6,334 nucleotides of DNA, from contig PAVX01000018.1 in the NCBI GenBank assembly GCA_002713285.1, positions 10,116-16,449 of the forward strand, in the 5' to 3' direction. The DNA is from Flavobacteriales bacterium (GTDB lineage Bacteria; Bacteroidota; Bacteroidia; Flavobacteriales; TMED113). Below, piece after piece: positions 1 to 6,334 of this stretch. A model generated the notes under the pieces. The model saw only the letters and a list, made by a program, of their open reading frames with translations. It had not been told where the DNA came from and made no database searches. Within the stretch, counting starts at the first letter, position 1, and every line of letters starts with the position of its first letter. The position numbers and the translations under genes were made by a program.

Positions 1-750
1 CATGTTGATGGTCTGATTAATCCGGTACATGATAAAGAAACAGTTGAGTTAGAATTACAATTGAAAGATTTAGAAACTCTTGAAAAAAAGAGAGACAGTT
101 TAAAAAGAACAGCTAATTCAGGAGATAAGAATGCTTTAAAAGAATTAGAAGTTATTAATAAATACCATCAGCATATTTTATCGGGAAACTCAGCAAGAAG
201 TTTGAGTTTAGATGATGATGAATACATATTAGCATTAAATTTATTAACAAAGAAACCAGTCTTATATGTTTGTAATGTAGATGAGAATTCTATTAATGGT
301 AATAAATATACAGAGATGGTAAAAGAGGCCATAGTTAATGATCAATCAGAGATGCAGATTATATCAGCAGCAATTGAAGCAGATATTAATGAATTAGACT
401 CTTTGAATGATCGAGAAGAGTTTTTAAAAGAAATAGGCCTAGAAGAGCCAGGAGTTAATAAAATAATTAATGCGGCATATTCACTATTAGGATTACATAC
501 TTTTTTTACAGCAGGAGAGAAGGAAGTTAGAGCATGGACTATTAAAAAGGGAGCACTAGCTCCCGAAGCTGCTGGAGTTATTCATACTGATTTTGAAAAA
601 GGGTTTATAAGAGCAGAAGTTATTTCTTTTGAAAATAGAGTCAAGTTTAAAACAGAGCACGCTTGTAGAGAGGCTGGTAAAATATCTATTGAAGGTAAAA
701 ATTATATAGTTTGTGATGGTGATGTTATTCATTTTAGATTCAATGTCTAA
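1..750 (+). CDS. ychF: Redox-regulated P-loop ATPase YchF (Obg-like/OLA1 family), 5' end missing
   Basis: The reading frame is open from base 1 and ends with TAA at 748-750, giving 249 residues. Family members are about 363 residues, so roughly 115 N-terminal residues, including the Walker A (G1) and DxxG (G3) motifs, lie outside the window. Residues 1-20 (HVDGLINPVHDKETVELELQ) match the segment just after G3. Residues 20-75 are charged and helical, as in the family's coiled-coil insertion. NVDE at 92-95 is the G4 motif; in YchF this NxxE replaces the GTPase NKxD and is the known reason the protein prefers ATP. SAAIE at 122-126 fits G5. Residues 164-249 form the TGS domain (LGLHTFFTAGEKEVRAWT, then GVIHTDFEKGFIRAE), near identical to the family pattern, and end in the usual FxFNV. 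In other bacteria YchF is a cytoplasmic ATPase that binds ribosomes and is linked to translation and oxidative stress. Nothing looks broken. The in-frame TTG at 61 is not the start, because family homology continues upstream of it. Confidence 0.96.
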   Translation, partial: HVDGLINPVHDKETVELELQLKDLETLEKKRDSLKRTANSGDKNALKELEVINKYHQHILSGNSARSLSLDDDEYILALNLLTKKPVLYVCNVDENSINGNKYTEMVKEAIVNDQSEMQIISAAIEADINELDSLNDREEFLKEIGLEEPGVNKIINAAYSLLGLHTFFTAGEKEVRAWTIKKGALAPEAAGVIHTDFEKGFIRAEVISFENRVKFKTEHACREAGKISIEGKNYIVCDGDVIHFRFNV

Positions 751-768
751 AATTTACAATAAATTTTA
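748..768 (+). repeat. AT-only inverted repeat overlapping the ychF stop codon; possible weak terminator
   Basis: TAAAATTT (748-755) and AAATTTTA (761-768) are perfect reverse complements separated by the five-base loop ACAAT. The left arm begins with the TAA stop of ychF. The stem holds only A-T pairs and is not followed by a T-tract on the + strand, so it does not meet the usual rule for an intrinsic terminator. In DNA this AT-rich an 8-bp repeat can arise by chance. Its position at the gene end is the only reason to consider a role in ending or protecting the ychF mRNA. Confidence 0.35.
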
Positions 769-828
769 TAGATTGAAAAAAAATATTTACCTCAAGAATA
801 ATTGTTAATAAGTTTTACATTTTCTTTA

Positions 829-859
829 TTGGGTTAATTTTTAATCTTTTGTAGATTTA
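829..859 (+). promoter_or_regulatory. Candidate Bacteroidota-type promoter for parE-parC
   Basis: The Bacteroidota housekeeping sigma factor recognises TTG near -33 and TAnnTTTG near -7, usually 17-23 bases apart. Here TTG (829-831) lies 20 bases before TAGATTTA (852-859), which matches five of the six fixed -7 positions (final A instead of G). Transcription would begin near 865, leaving a leader of about 20 bases before the ATG at 887. Short patterns like this are common in AT-rich DNA, so this is a best candidate and not a confident call. No other TTG/TAnnTTTG pair with proper spacing was found in the 751-886 gap. Confidence 0.3.
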
Positions 860-865
860 ACATCT

Positions 866-882
866 TAATTCTAATAGAATTA
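866..882 (+). promoter_or_regulatory. Small hairpin four bases upstream of the parE start
   Basis: TAATTCT (866-872) and AGAATTA (876-882) pair perfectly around the loop AAT, and TTTT then separates the stem from the ATG at 887. If the mRNA starts near 865 as proposed, this 7-bp stem would form almost the whole leader and sit where the ribosome binds. The symmetric DNA could also be a protein-binding site. The stem contains one G-C pair, so it is weak, and chance is a fair alternative. Confidence 0.3.
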
Positions 883-886
883 TTTT

Positions 887-2746
887 ATGGTCAAACATCA
901 ATATACCGAGGATAGTATCAAATCTTTAGATTGGAAGGAGCACATTAGAATGCGTCCTGGTATGTATATTGGGAAAATTGGGGATGGCAGTTCTCATGAT
1001 GATGGTATATATGTTTTAATCAAAGAGGTTCTCGATAATTCTATGGATGAGTTTGTGATGGGTTTTGGTCGAACTATTGAGCTTAGTGTTAGAGGTCAAA
1101 AGGTGGTAATAAGGGATTATGGTAGAGGTATTCCTTTAGGTAAGGTTGTTGATTGTGTTTCTAAAATCAATACAGGTGGGAAATATGATACAAAAGCTTT
1201 TAAAAAGGCAGTAGGGTTAAATGGTGTTGGAACAAAAGCTGTAAATGCTTTGTCTGAGTATTTTAAAATTCAAAGTCATAGAGATAGGAAAGTAAAAAAT
1301 ATTGAATTTGAAAGAGGGGTAATCATTGAAGAAGATGATATTATAGAAACATCTCAGAGAAATGGAACAAAGGTATCATTTATTCCAGATAGTAACATAT
1401 TTGGTAAATATAGATTTTTAGAAGATTACATTGTTAATATGATTTGGAATTATGTTTACTTAAATCCAGGACTATCGATTATTTATAATGGTAAAAAATA
1501 TTTTTCAGAAAATGGTTTGCTAGATTTATTAAAATCTAATATAGACTCGAAATTAGCTTATCCTATTATTCATTTAAAAGGTGAAGATATTGAAATAGCG
1601 TTAAGCCATTCTACTCAAAAATATGGAGAAACTTATTTTTCATTTGTAAATGGTCAACATACGACACAAGGAGGAACTCATCAGGCTGCCTTACGAGAAA
1701 GTATTGTAAAGACATTAAGAGAATTTTATAAAAAAAATTATGATGCATCTGATATTAGACAATCAATTATATCATCAATTAGCATAAAAGTCATGGAGCC
1801 AGTATTTGAATCACAAACAAAGACAAAACTTGGTTCTTCGGAAATGGGAGGGGATCTACCTACTATTCGAACATATATCAATGAATTTATCAAAACAAGT
1901 TTAGATAATTTTTTACATAAAAATCAAGAAACTTCAGATTTATTGCATAAAAAGATTCAACAATCTGAAAAAGAAAGAAAAGAGTTAGCAGGAATTAAAA
2001 AAATAAGTAAAGAAAGAGCAAAAAAAGCCAATTTACATAATAGAAAATTAAGAGATTGTAAAATTCATTATAATAATCTCAAACAAGATAGAAGATTAGA
2101 AACTTCAATTTTTATTACTGAGGGAGATTCTGCAAGTGGGTCGATTACCAAATCAAGAGATGTTCAAACACAGGCTGTTTTTAGCTTAAAAGGAAAGCCA
2201 CTTAATTCATATGGTTTAACAAAGCGTATTGTTTATGAAAATGAGGAATTTAATTTATTACAAAGTGCATTAAATATTGAAGACGGTTTAGATGGTCTAA
2301 GATATAATAATATTATTATTGCTACCGATGCTGATGTGGATGGTATGCATATTAGATTATTGCTGATCACATTCTTTCTTCAATTTTTCCCAGATTTAGT
2401 TAAGGAAAAACATTTATATATTTTACAAACTCCTTTATTTCGTGTAAGAAACAAGCATAAAACTATTTATTGTTATGATATTAATGAGAAACAAAATGCT
2501 GAAAACATATTGAAAGGCAAATTAGAAATTACTAGATTTAAAGGTTTAGGTGAGATTTCTCCTTCAGAATTCAAAGCATTTATAGGTGATGATATGCGCT
2601 TGGATCCAGTTATGTTAAAGGTTGATACCACTATTGAAGATTTATTAAAATTCTATATGGGTAAAAATACACCTTCAAGACAAGAATTTATTATTAATAA
2701 TTTGCAAATCGAAGAAAAAATTGAAACAGATAATATAGATGATTGA
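887..2746 (+). CDS. parE: DNA topoisomerase IV subunit B (ParE), ATPase and Toprim subunit
   Basis: This 619-residue protein has the full type IIA B-subunit layout at normal ParE length. The GHKL ATPase domain (about 1-220) carries EVLDNSMDE at 47-55 (E47 matches the catalytic base, N51 the magnesium ligand), RDYGRGIP at 76-83 and the ATP lid [11 protein letters not shown] at 110-120. The transducer domain (about 220-390) carries QTKTKLG at 310-316, with K312 in the place of the ATP-contacting lysine. The Toprim domain carries TEGDSASG at 411-418 (metal ligand E412) and DADVDG at 481-486 (D481, D483, D485). TRFKGLGE at 549-556 follows in the tail. The wording [17 protein letters not shown] and FSLKGKPLN is that of Bacteroidota ParE rather than GyrB, and the partner gene agrees. 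ATP binding closes the subunits around the captured duplex so that ParC can pass DNA through the break; the main role is unlinking daughter chromosomes. The start has no Shine-Dalgarno sequence. The start is favoured because homology begins within about ten residues ([11 protein letters not shown]). Confidence 0.95.
   Translation: MVKHQYTEDSIKSLDWKEHIRMRPGMYIGKIGDGSSHDDGIYVLIKEVLDNSMDEFVMGFGRTIELSVRGQKVVIRDYGRGIPLGKVVDCVSKINTGGKYDTKAFKKAVGLNGVGTKAVNALSEYFKIQSHRDRKVKNIEFERGVIIEEDDIIETSQRNGTKVSFIPDSNIFGKYRFLEDYIVNMIWNYVYLNPGLSIIYNGKKYFSENGLLDLLKSNIDSKLAYPIIHLKGEDIEIALSHSTQKYGETYFSFVNGQHTTQGGTHQAALRESIVKTLREFYKKNYDASDIRQSIISSISIKVMEPVFESQTKTKLGSSEMGGDLPTIRTYINEFIKTSLDNFLHKNQETSDLLHKKIQQSEKERKELAGIKKISKERAKKANLHNRKLRDCKIHYNNLKQDRRLETSIFITEGDSASGSITKSRDVQTQAVFSLKGKPLNSYGLTKRIVYENEEFNLLQSALNIEDGLDGLRYNNIIIATDADVDGMHIRLLLITFFLQFFPDLVKEKHLYILQTPLFRVRNKHKTIYCYDINEKQNAENILKGKLEITRFKGLGEISPSEFKAFIGDDMRLDPVMLKVDTTIEDLLKFYMGKNTPSRQEFIINNLQIEEKIETDNIDD
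2739..2746 (+). other. Eight-base overlap of the parE end and parC start, likely translational coupling
   Basis: The parC ATG (2739-2741) lies inside parE, whose TGA is at 2744-2746. In the parC frame the codon directly before the ATG is TAG (2736-2738), so no earlier parC start is possible, and the next in-frame Met (residue 27) would remove conserved sequence. No purine-rich ribosome site precedes the ATG. Ribosomes finishing parE probably restart on parC, which would balance the two subunits. The overlap is seen directly; the coupling is inferred. Confidence 0.6.
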
Positions 2747-5306
2747 GGAAGATAATAACATAGTAAATTTTTCAGACAATGATGATGAGTTAGTGAAATT
2801 AAAACCTATCTCTGAAATGTATCAGGATTGGTTTTTAGATTATGCTTCTTATGTCATTTTAGAACGATCAGTTCCTTTTATACTTGATGGCTTAAAACCT
2901 GTTCAACGAAGAATACTACATTCTTTACGGGAAATGCATGATGGAAGATATCATAAGGTTGCAAATATTATTGGTAACACGATGAAATATCATCCTCATG
3001 GAGATGCATCTATAGGAGATGCGCTTGTCAAAGTAGGGCAAAAAGAATTATTAATTGATATGCAGGGTAATTGGGGAAACATATTAACTGGTGATCGAGC
3101 TGCCGCTGCACGTTATATTGAAGCTCGACTTTCAAAATTTGCATTAGATGTAGTTTTTAGTCCTAAAGTTACAGAATGGCAGTATTCATATGATGGTAGA
3201 TCTAAGGAGCCTTTAATTTTACCTATTAAATTCCCACTTCTATTAAATCAAGGTGCAGAAGGAATAGCAGTTGGCCTATCTACTAAAATATTGCCTCATA
3301 ATTTTATAGAACTTATAGATGCATCAATTTCTATTTTACGAGGCAAAGGAAAGAGAGTTCTTCCCGATTTTCCTACTGGAGGTATAGCAGATTTCACTGA
3401 TTACAATGATGGAAAAAGAGGTGGAAAAGTACTTTTAAGAGCTAAGGTACATTCTGTAGAAAATAATATATTAAAAATTAGTGAAATTCCATTTACTACT
3501 ACCACTACGAGTTTAATTGATTCTATTATTAGAGCAAATGATAAAGGTAAAATTAAAATTAAAAAAATTGAAGATAATACAGCTGAGCATGTTGAAATAT
3601 TAATTTATTTACCTTCTGGTGTTTCAAGTGATAAAACTATAGATGCACTATATGCATTTACAGACTGTCAAGTATCTATTTCACCTCTTTCGTGCGTTAT
3701 TTTGAATGAAAAACCAGTTTTTTTAGGTGTAAGTGAAATTTTAAAAATTTCTACAGAAAACACAAAAGTATTATTAAAAAAGGAATTAGAAATTAAGCTT
3801 AAAGAATTACAAGAAAAATGGCAAACCCTAACTTTAGAGCAGCTTTTTATTGAAAAAAGAATTTATCGAAAAATTGAAGAAATTGAATCATGGGAGAGGG
3901 TTATTAAGGTTATTTATGAATCACTTTTGCTATATGAAAAGGGTTTAATTAGAAAAATAACGAATGAGGATATAGTACAATTAACAGAAATTAAGATTAA
4001 AAAAATTACTCGCTATGACTTAGATAAAGAAAAAGATAAAATTAATAAGGTTGAAGAGTTAATCAAGGAAACACAAGATCATATTGATAACTTAATTGAG
4101 TACGCTATAAGTTATTTCAAAAATATTAAAAAAGAACATAGTCTAGGTAAAGAACGAAGAACAGAGATTAAAATTTTTGATAAAATTGTTGCATCTAAGG
4201 TAGCTATTGCTAATAAAAGATTATATGTTAACAGAAAAGACGGTTTTATAGGAACAGCATTACGCAAGGATGAGTTTGTTTGTGAATGCTCTGATATTGA
4301 TGATTTAATTATTTTTAAGTCAGATGGTACTATGTTGGTAACAAAAGTTAAAAATAAAACGTTTGTTGGGAAGGATATTATACATGTTTCGGTTTTTAAG
4401 AAAAATGATGATAGAACCACTTATAATATGATTTATAGAGATAATATTACTAATAAGTCTTACGTCAAAAGATTTCCTGTTAAAGGTGTTACTAGAGATA
4501 AGCAGTATTTATTAGTAAAATCTACAAAATCATCAGTTTTATATTTTACTGCGAATGTGAATGGTGAGGCTGAAATAGTGTCTGTTCTTTTAAGAGCAAA
4601 AGCAAAATTAAAAAAACTAAAATTGGAACTAGATTTTGCTGAAGTATTAATTAAAAATCGAATGGTCAAGGGTAATTTAGTAACTCATCATTCTATTAAC
4701 AGGGTCGAATTAAAATCTAAAGGAGTGTCTACTTTGTCTGGTAAAAAAATATGGTTTGACCAATCTATTTTTAGATTAAATGATGAAAGTAGAGGAGATT
4801 ATTTAGGTGAGTTCACAGCTGATGATAAAATTTTAGTTATTTCGGGTTCTGGTTATTTAGAACTTGTTTCTTACGATCTTTCAAGTCATTTTCCGGAAGA
4901 TGTTATTTTATTAGAAAAATATTCATCTAATAAACCAGTGACTGTTGTGTATTTTCATGGTGATAAAAAACAGTTTTATATAAAGAGGTTTATAGCTCCG
5001 TTGAAAAATAAAAAAAATACTATAATAGATAGTAGTAAGGGTAGTTATTTAGAGTTAGCTTATTCAGATGATAATCTAAATTTAAAATTAGAATTCATAA
5101 AACCGCGGAATAAAGATGCAAGAGAAGATGAATTTATTAATCCAACAGATTTTATATCGATAAAGGGTATTAATGCATTAGGCAATCAATTATCTAGATA
5201 TGCTATTAAGAATATTTCTATTATCAGTAATCCGAAAAAAACAGATTTTAATGATATAGAAATGAATACAGAGTTTAACAATAATCAAATAAAAATCGAT
5301 TTTTAA
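2739..5306 (+). CDS. parC: DNA topoisomerase IV subunit A (ParC), DNA cleavage-religation subunit
   Basis: This 855-residue protein is the partner of ParE. The winged-helix/breakage region (about 25-150) opens with [24 protein letters not shown] and contains [13 protein letters not shown] (85-97). The active-site Tyr126 lies in [11 protein letters not shown] (codon 3114-3116), with the conserved Arg125 beside it. The tower region (about 155-330) includes [15 protein letters not shown] (174-188), where I176 matches the isoleucine that wedges into and bends DNA. Residues 340-470 are rich in Lys and Glu and helical, matching the coiled-coil arms and C-gate. Residues 480-760 show repeated short beta segments expected of the C-terminal beta-pinwheel. 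No GyrA-box (QRRGGRG) is visible, which argues for ParC over GyrA. The tail holds [16 protein letters not shown] (804-819), a block I associate with Bacteroidota ParC. ParC makes the staggered double-strand break through a phosphotyrosine link. Position 90 is Ala where E. coli ParC has Ser80, as described in the findings. No frameshift or truncation is seen. Confidence 0.95.
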   Translation: MIEEDNNIVNFSDNDDELVKLKPISEMYQDWFLDYASYVILERSVPFILDGLKPVQRRILHSLREMHDGRYHKVANIIGNTMKYHPHGDASIGDALVKVGQKELLIDMQGNWGNILTGDRAAAARYIEARLSKFALDVVFSPKVTEWQYSYDGRSKEPLILPIKFPLLLNQGAEGIAVGLSTKILPHNFIELIDASISILRGKGKRVLPDFPTGGIADFTDYNDGKRGGKVLLRAKVHSVENNILKISEIPFTTTTTSLIDSIIRANDKGKIKIKKIEDNTAEHVEILIYLPSGVSSDKTIDALYAFTDCQVSISPLSCVILNEKPVFLGVSEILKISTENTKVLLKKELEIKLKELQEKWQTLTLEQLFIEKRIYRKIEEIESWERVIKVIYESLLLYEKGLIRKITNEDIVQLTEIKIKKITRYDLDKEKDKINKVEELIKETQDHIDNLIEYAISYFKNIKKEHSLGKERRTEIKIFDKIVASKVAIANKRLYVNRKDGFIGTALRKDEFVCECSDIDDLIIFKSDGTMLVTKVKNKTFVGKDIIHVSVFKKNDDRTTYNMIYRDNITNKSYVKRFPVKGVTRDKQYLLVKSTKSSVLYFTANVNGEAEIVSVLLRAKAKLKKLKLELDFAEVLIKNRMVKGNLVTHHSINRVELKSKGVSTLSGKKIWFDQSIFRLNDESRGDYLGEFTADDKILVISGSGYLELVSYDLSSHFPEDVILLEKYSSNKPVTVVYFHGDKKQFYIKRFIAPLKNKKNTIIDSSKGSYLELAYSDDNLNLKLEFIKPRNKDAREDEFINPTDFISIKGINALGNQLSRYAIKNISIISNPKKTDFNDIEMNTEFNNNQIKIDF

Positions 5307-5309
5307 TTA

Positions 5310-5343
5310 ATAATTGTTTTTTTCATTTTAAAAAAGTAATTAT
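5310..5343 (+). terminator. AT-only hairpin after parC, possible terminator
   Basis: Starting three bases after the parC stop codon, ATAATT (5310-5315) pairs with AATTAT (5338-5343) and TTTTTT (5317-5322) pairs with AAAAAA (5330-5335). The loop is TCATTTT. G5316 can wobble-pair with T5337, leaving G5336 bulged. The stem of about 13 pairs has no G-C pair and no clean T-tract follows it, so it is not a classical intrinsic terminator. Its position between parC and the unrelated porP gene supports a boundary role, but readthrough into porP is also possible. Confidence 0.35.
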
Positions 5344-5375
5344 ATTATAATCTCTATTTGTAATTTCAAATAAAA

Positions 5376-6334
5376 ATGATTGATGTATTAAATAATCTAC
5401 TGCAAAATAAACTCAAGAGAAGTCTTTTTTGTTCGGTACTTTTTATTCATATATTATCATGTGGTCAACAATTACCTTTACATAATCAATATGTGTACAA
5501 TCCGATAGTTATTAATCCTGCTTTTGCAGGAGTAAGTGCTCTTTCTCATATTAATTTAACAAATAGAAATCAATGGGTTGGTTTTGCGGATGGTATTAAA
5601 ACATTGTCTTTATCTGGTAATTATACTTTAACTGATCAACATGGTGTAGGTGGTTTGTTGTTTCAAGACAATACAGGTGCAATTAGAATTACAGGTTTAC
5701 AATTAGATTATTCATTTAAATTTCCACTTTTTTTGGACTACAGTATGTCCTTGGGATTAGGTTTGGTTCCGTATCAGTATTTGTATGATGCTAGCCAAGT
5801 GAACCCTAATACTCCAGGCACTTTAGATAATCCGTATGACCCTGTATTAGATGTCTCAGATAAAACTATCAGTTTTGATATGAATTTTGGTATGTTTATG
5901 TATAGTGATTTTTTATTTGCAGGTGTGTCAGTGTTGAATTTAATTCAATCATCTACAATTCCGAGTTTTGATGATACTACACCTAACCAATTAGTTCGTC
6001 ATTATTATGCTTTAGTAGGATATCATTATTTTAATGATGCTTCTAAAATAGGTGTCGAGCAAACAGTATTGATGCGTAGTACTGCTTATTCGGGAGTTCA
6101 ATTTGACTTTAATATAAAAACAGACTTTAATGATTCTTTTTACCTACTGTGTGGATATAGAACAAACAAAGAGATATTAGCAGGGTTTGGTATTAAGTAT
6201 GGTAAATTTGGATTTGTTTATAATATTGATATTAATTATGGAGAAATAGGAGAATATTCCAATTCATCTCATGAATTAGGATTAATATATTATTTGAATA
6301 ATACTAGAAATTTATTTAATTGGAATCGTGATCT
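5376..6334 (+). CDS. PorP/SprF family type IX secretion outer-membrane protein, 3' end missing
   Basis: The frame runs open from ATG 5376 to the window edge (319 codons plus two bases). The first residues carry Lys/Arg (K12, K14, R15) and then a hydrophobic stretch (about 16-28), which together look like a signal peptide. Cleavage after Gly30 (SCG/QQ) is plausible. HNQYVYNPIVINPAFAGV (36-53) is the hallmark of the PorP/SprF family, followed by RNQWVGFADGIKTLSLSGNY (64-83). The rest alternates aromatic and polar residues with many glycines, as expected of outer-membrane beta strands. The last visible residues, NLFNWNRD, resemble the family's usual C-terminus, so only a few codons are probably missing, unless this is a fused form. 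Family members are outer-membrane barrels of the type IX secretion and gliding apparatus; some anchor secreted adhesins such as SprB. Which paralogue this is cannot be told, so no symbol is given. The upstream sequence (CAAATAAAA) has no Shine-Dalgarno. An in-frame TAA at 5361-5363, with no intervening ATG, fixes the start. Confidence 0.88.
   Translation, partial: MIDVLNNLLQNKLKRSLFCSVLFIHILSCGQQLPLHNQYVYNPIVINPAFAGVSALSHINLTNRNQWVGFADGIKTLSLSGNYTLTDQHGVGGLLFQDNTGAIRITGLQLDYSFKFPLFLDYSMSLGLGLVPYQYLYDASQVNPNTPGTLDNPYDPVLDVSDKTISFDMNFGMFMYSDFLFAGVSVLNLIQSSTIPSFDDTTPNQLVRHYYALVGYHYFNDASKIGVEQTVLMRSTAYSGVQFDFNIKTDFNDSFYLLCGYRTNKEILAGFGIKYGKFGFVYNIDINYGEIGEYSNSSHELGLIYYLNNTRNLFNWNRD

Noticed and set aside
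61..63. TTG as a start codon for the first gene
   Set aside because: The frame is open to base 1 and residues encoded at 1-60 match conserved YchF sequence, so the true start lies left of the window.
3488..3513. Run of five Thr codons in ParC (residues 253-257) as a repeat expansion
   Set aside because: The codons vary, and as I recall the family, a Thr-rich stretch before SLIDSI is normal in Bacteroidota ParC.
3543..3573. AAAATTAAAATTAA-like direct repeats
   Set aside because: These are Lys-Ile codons within a conserved part of ParC ([12 protein letters not shown]), so no separate repeat element is needed.
4112..4420. Minus-strand open frame of 102 codons inside parC
   Set aside because: It lies wholly within the conserved parC coding strand, shows no recognisable domain, and its Ser/Leu/Ile-rich composition is what an antisense reading of Lys/Asp/Asn-rich codons gives.
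4460..4669. Minus-strand open frame of 69 codons inside parC
   Set aside because: It is an antisense shadow of the ParC pinwheel region, with no domain, start signal or separate promoter.
5314..5344. TTG (5314-5316) with TAATTATA (5337-5344) as a Bacteroidota promoter for porP
   Set aside because: The spacing of 20 fits, but the -7 element matches only four of six fixed positions and lies inside the proposed hairpin.
5346..5351. TATAAT resembling an E. coli -10 box upstream of porP
   Set aside because: Bacteroidota promoters use TAnnTTTG instead, no matching -35 is present at the right spacing, and such a hexamer is expected by chance in this AT-rich gap.
5353..5360. TCTATTTG as a -7 element for porP
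   Set aside because: It matches five of six fixed bases, but no TTG lies 17-23 bases upstream.
5383..5385. Second ATG seven bases into porP as a start
   Set aside because: It is out of frame with the PorP/SprF sequence.

Overview
The window is ordinary chromosomal DNA of a low-GC member of the Bacteroidota. Three things point there. The two topoisomerase IV genes have the wording typical of that phylum (for example '[18 protein letters not shown]' near the ParE start and '[13 protein letters not shown]' in ParC). A PorP/SprF-type protein, known only from phyla with type IX secretion, follows them. None of the three starts inside the window has a Shine-Dalgarno sequence, which is normal for Bacteroidota. 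The DNA is very AT-rich by eye (roughly 30% GC). A marine or host-associated flavobacterial or related lineage is plausible, but I cannot name a genus.

Layout, all on the + strand: (1) bases 1-750, the 3' two thirds of ychF, a universally conserved P-loop ATPase, cut by the window edge; (2) bases 751-886, an AT-rich gap with an inverted repeat at the ychF stop, a weak Bacteroidota-type promoter match and a small hairpin just before the next start; (3) bases 887-2746, parE, the ATPase/Toprim subunit of topoisomerase IV; (4) bases 2739-5306, parC, the DNA-cleaving subunit, overlapping parE by 8 bases; (5) bases 5307-5375, a short gap with an AT-only hairpin that may end the parEC transcript; (6) bases 5376-6334, an almost complete PorP/SprF-family outer-membrane protein gene running off the right edge.

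ParE and ParC together form the A2B2 (ParC2ParE2) enzyme that unlinks daughter chromosomes. Overlapping genes should help make the two subunits in equal amounts. YchF (ribosome-associated ATPase) and PorP (type IX secretion or gliding machinery) are functionally separate neighbours.

I looked for mobile elements, CRISPR, RNA genes, toxin or defence genes and novel reading frames and found none. I see no undescribed system here. The points worth a second look are modest: an alanine at the main quinolone-contact position of ParC, the small hairpin abutting parE, the AT-only hairpins, and what lies just downstream of porP.
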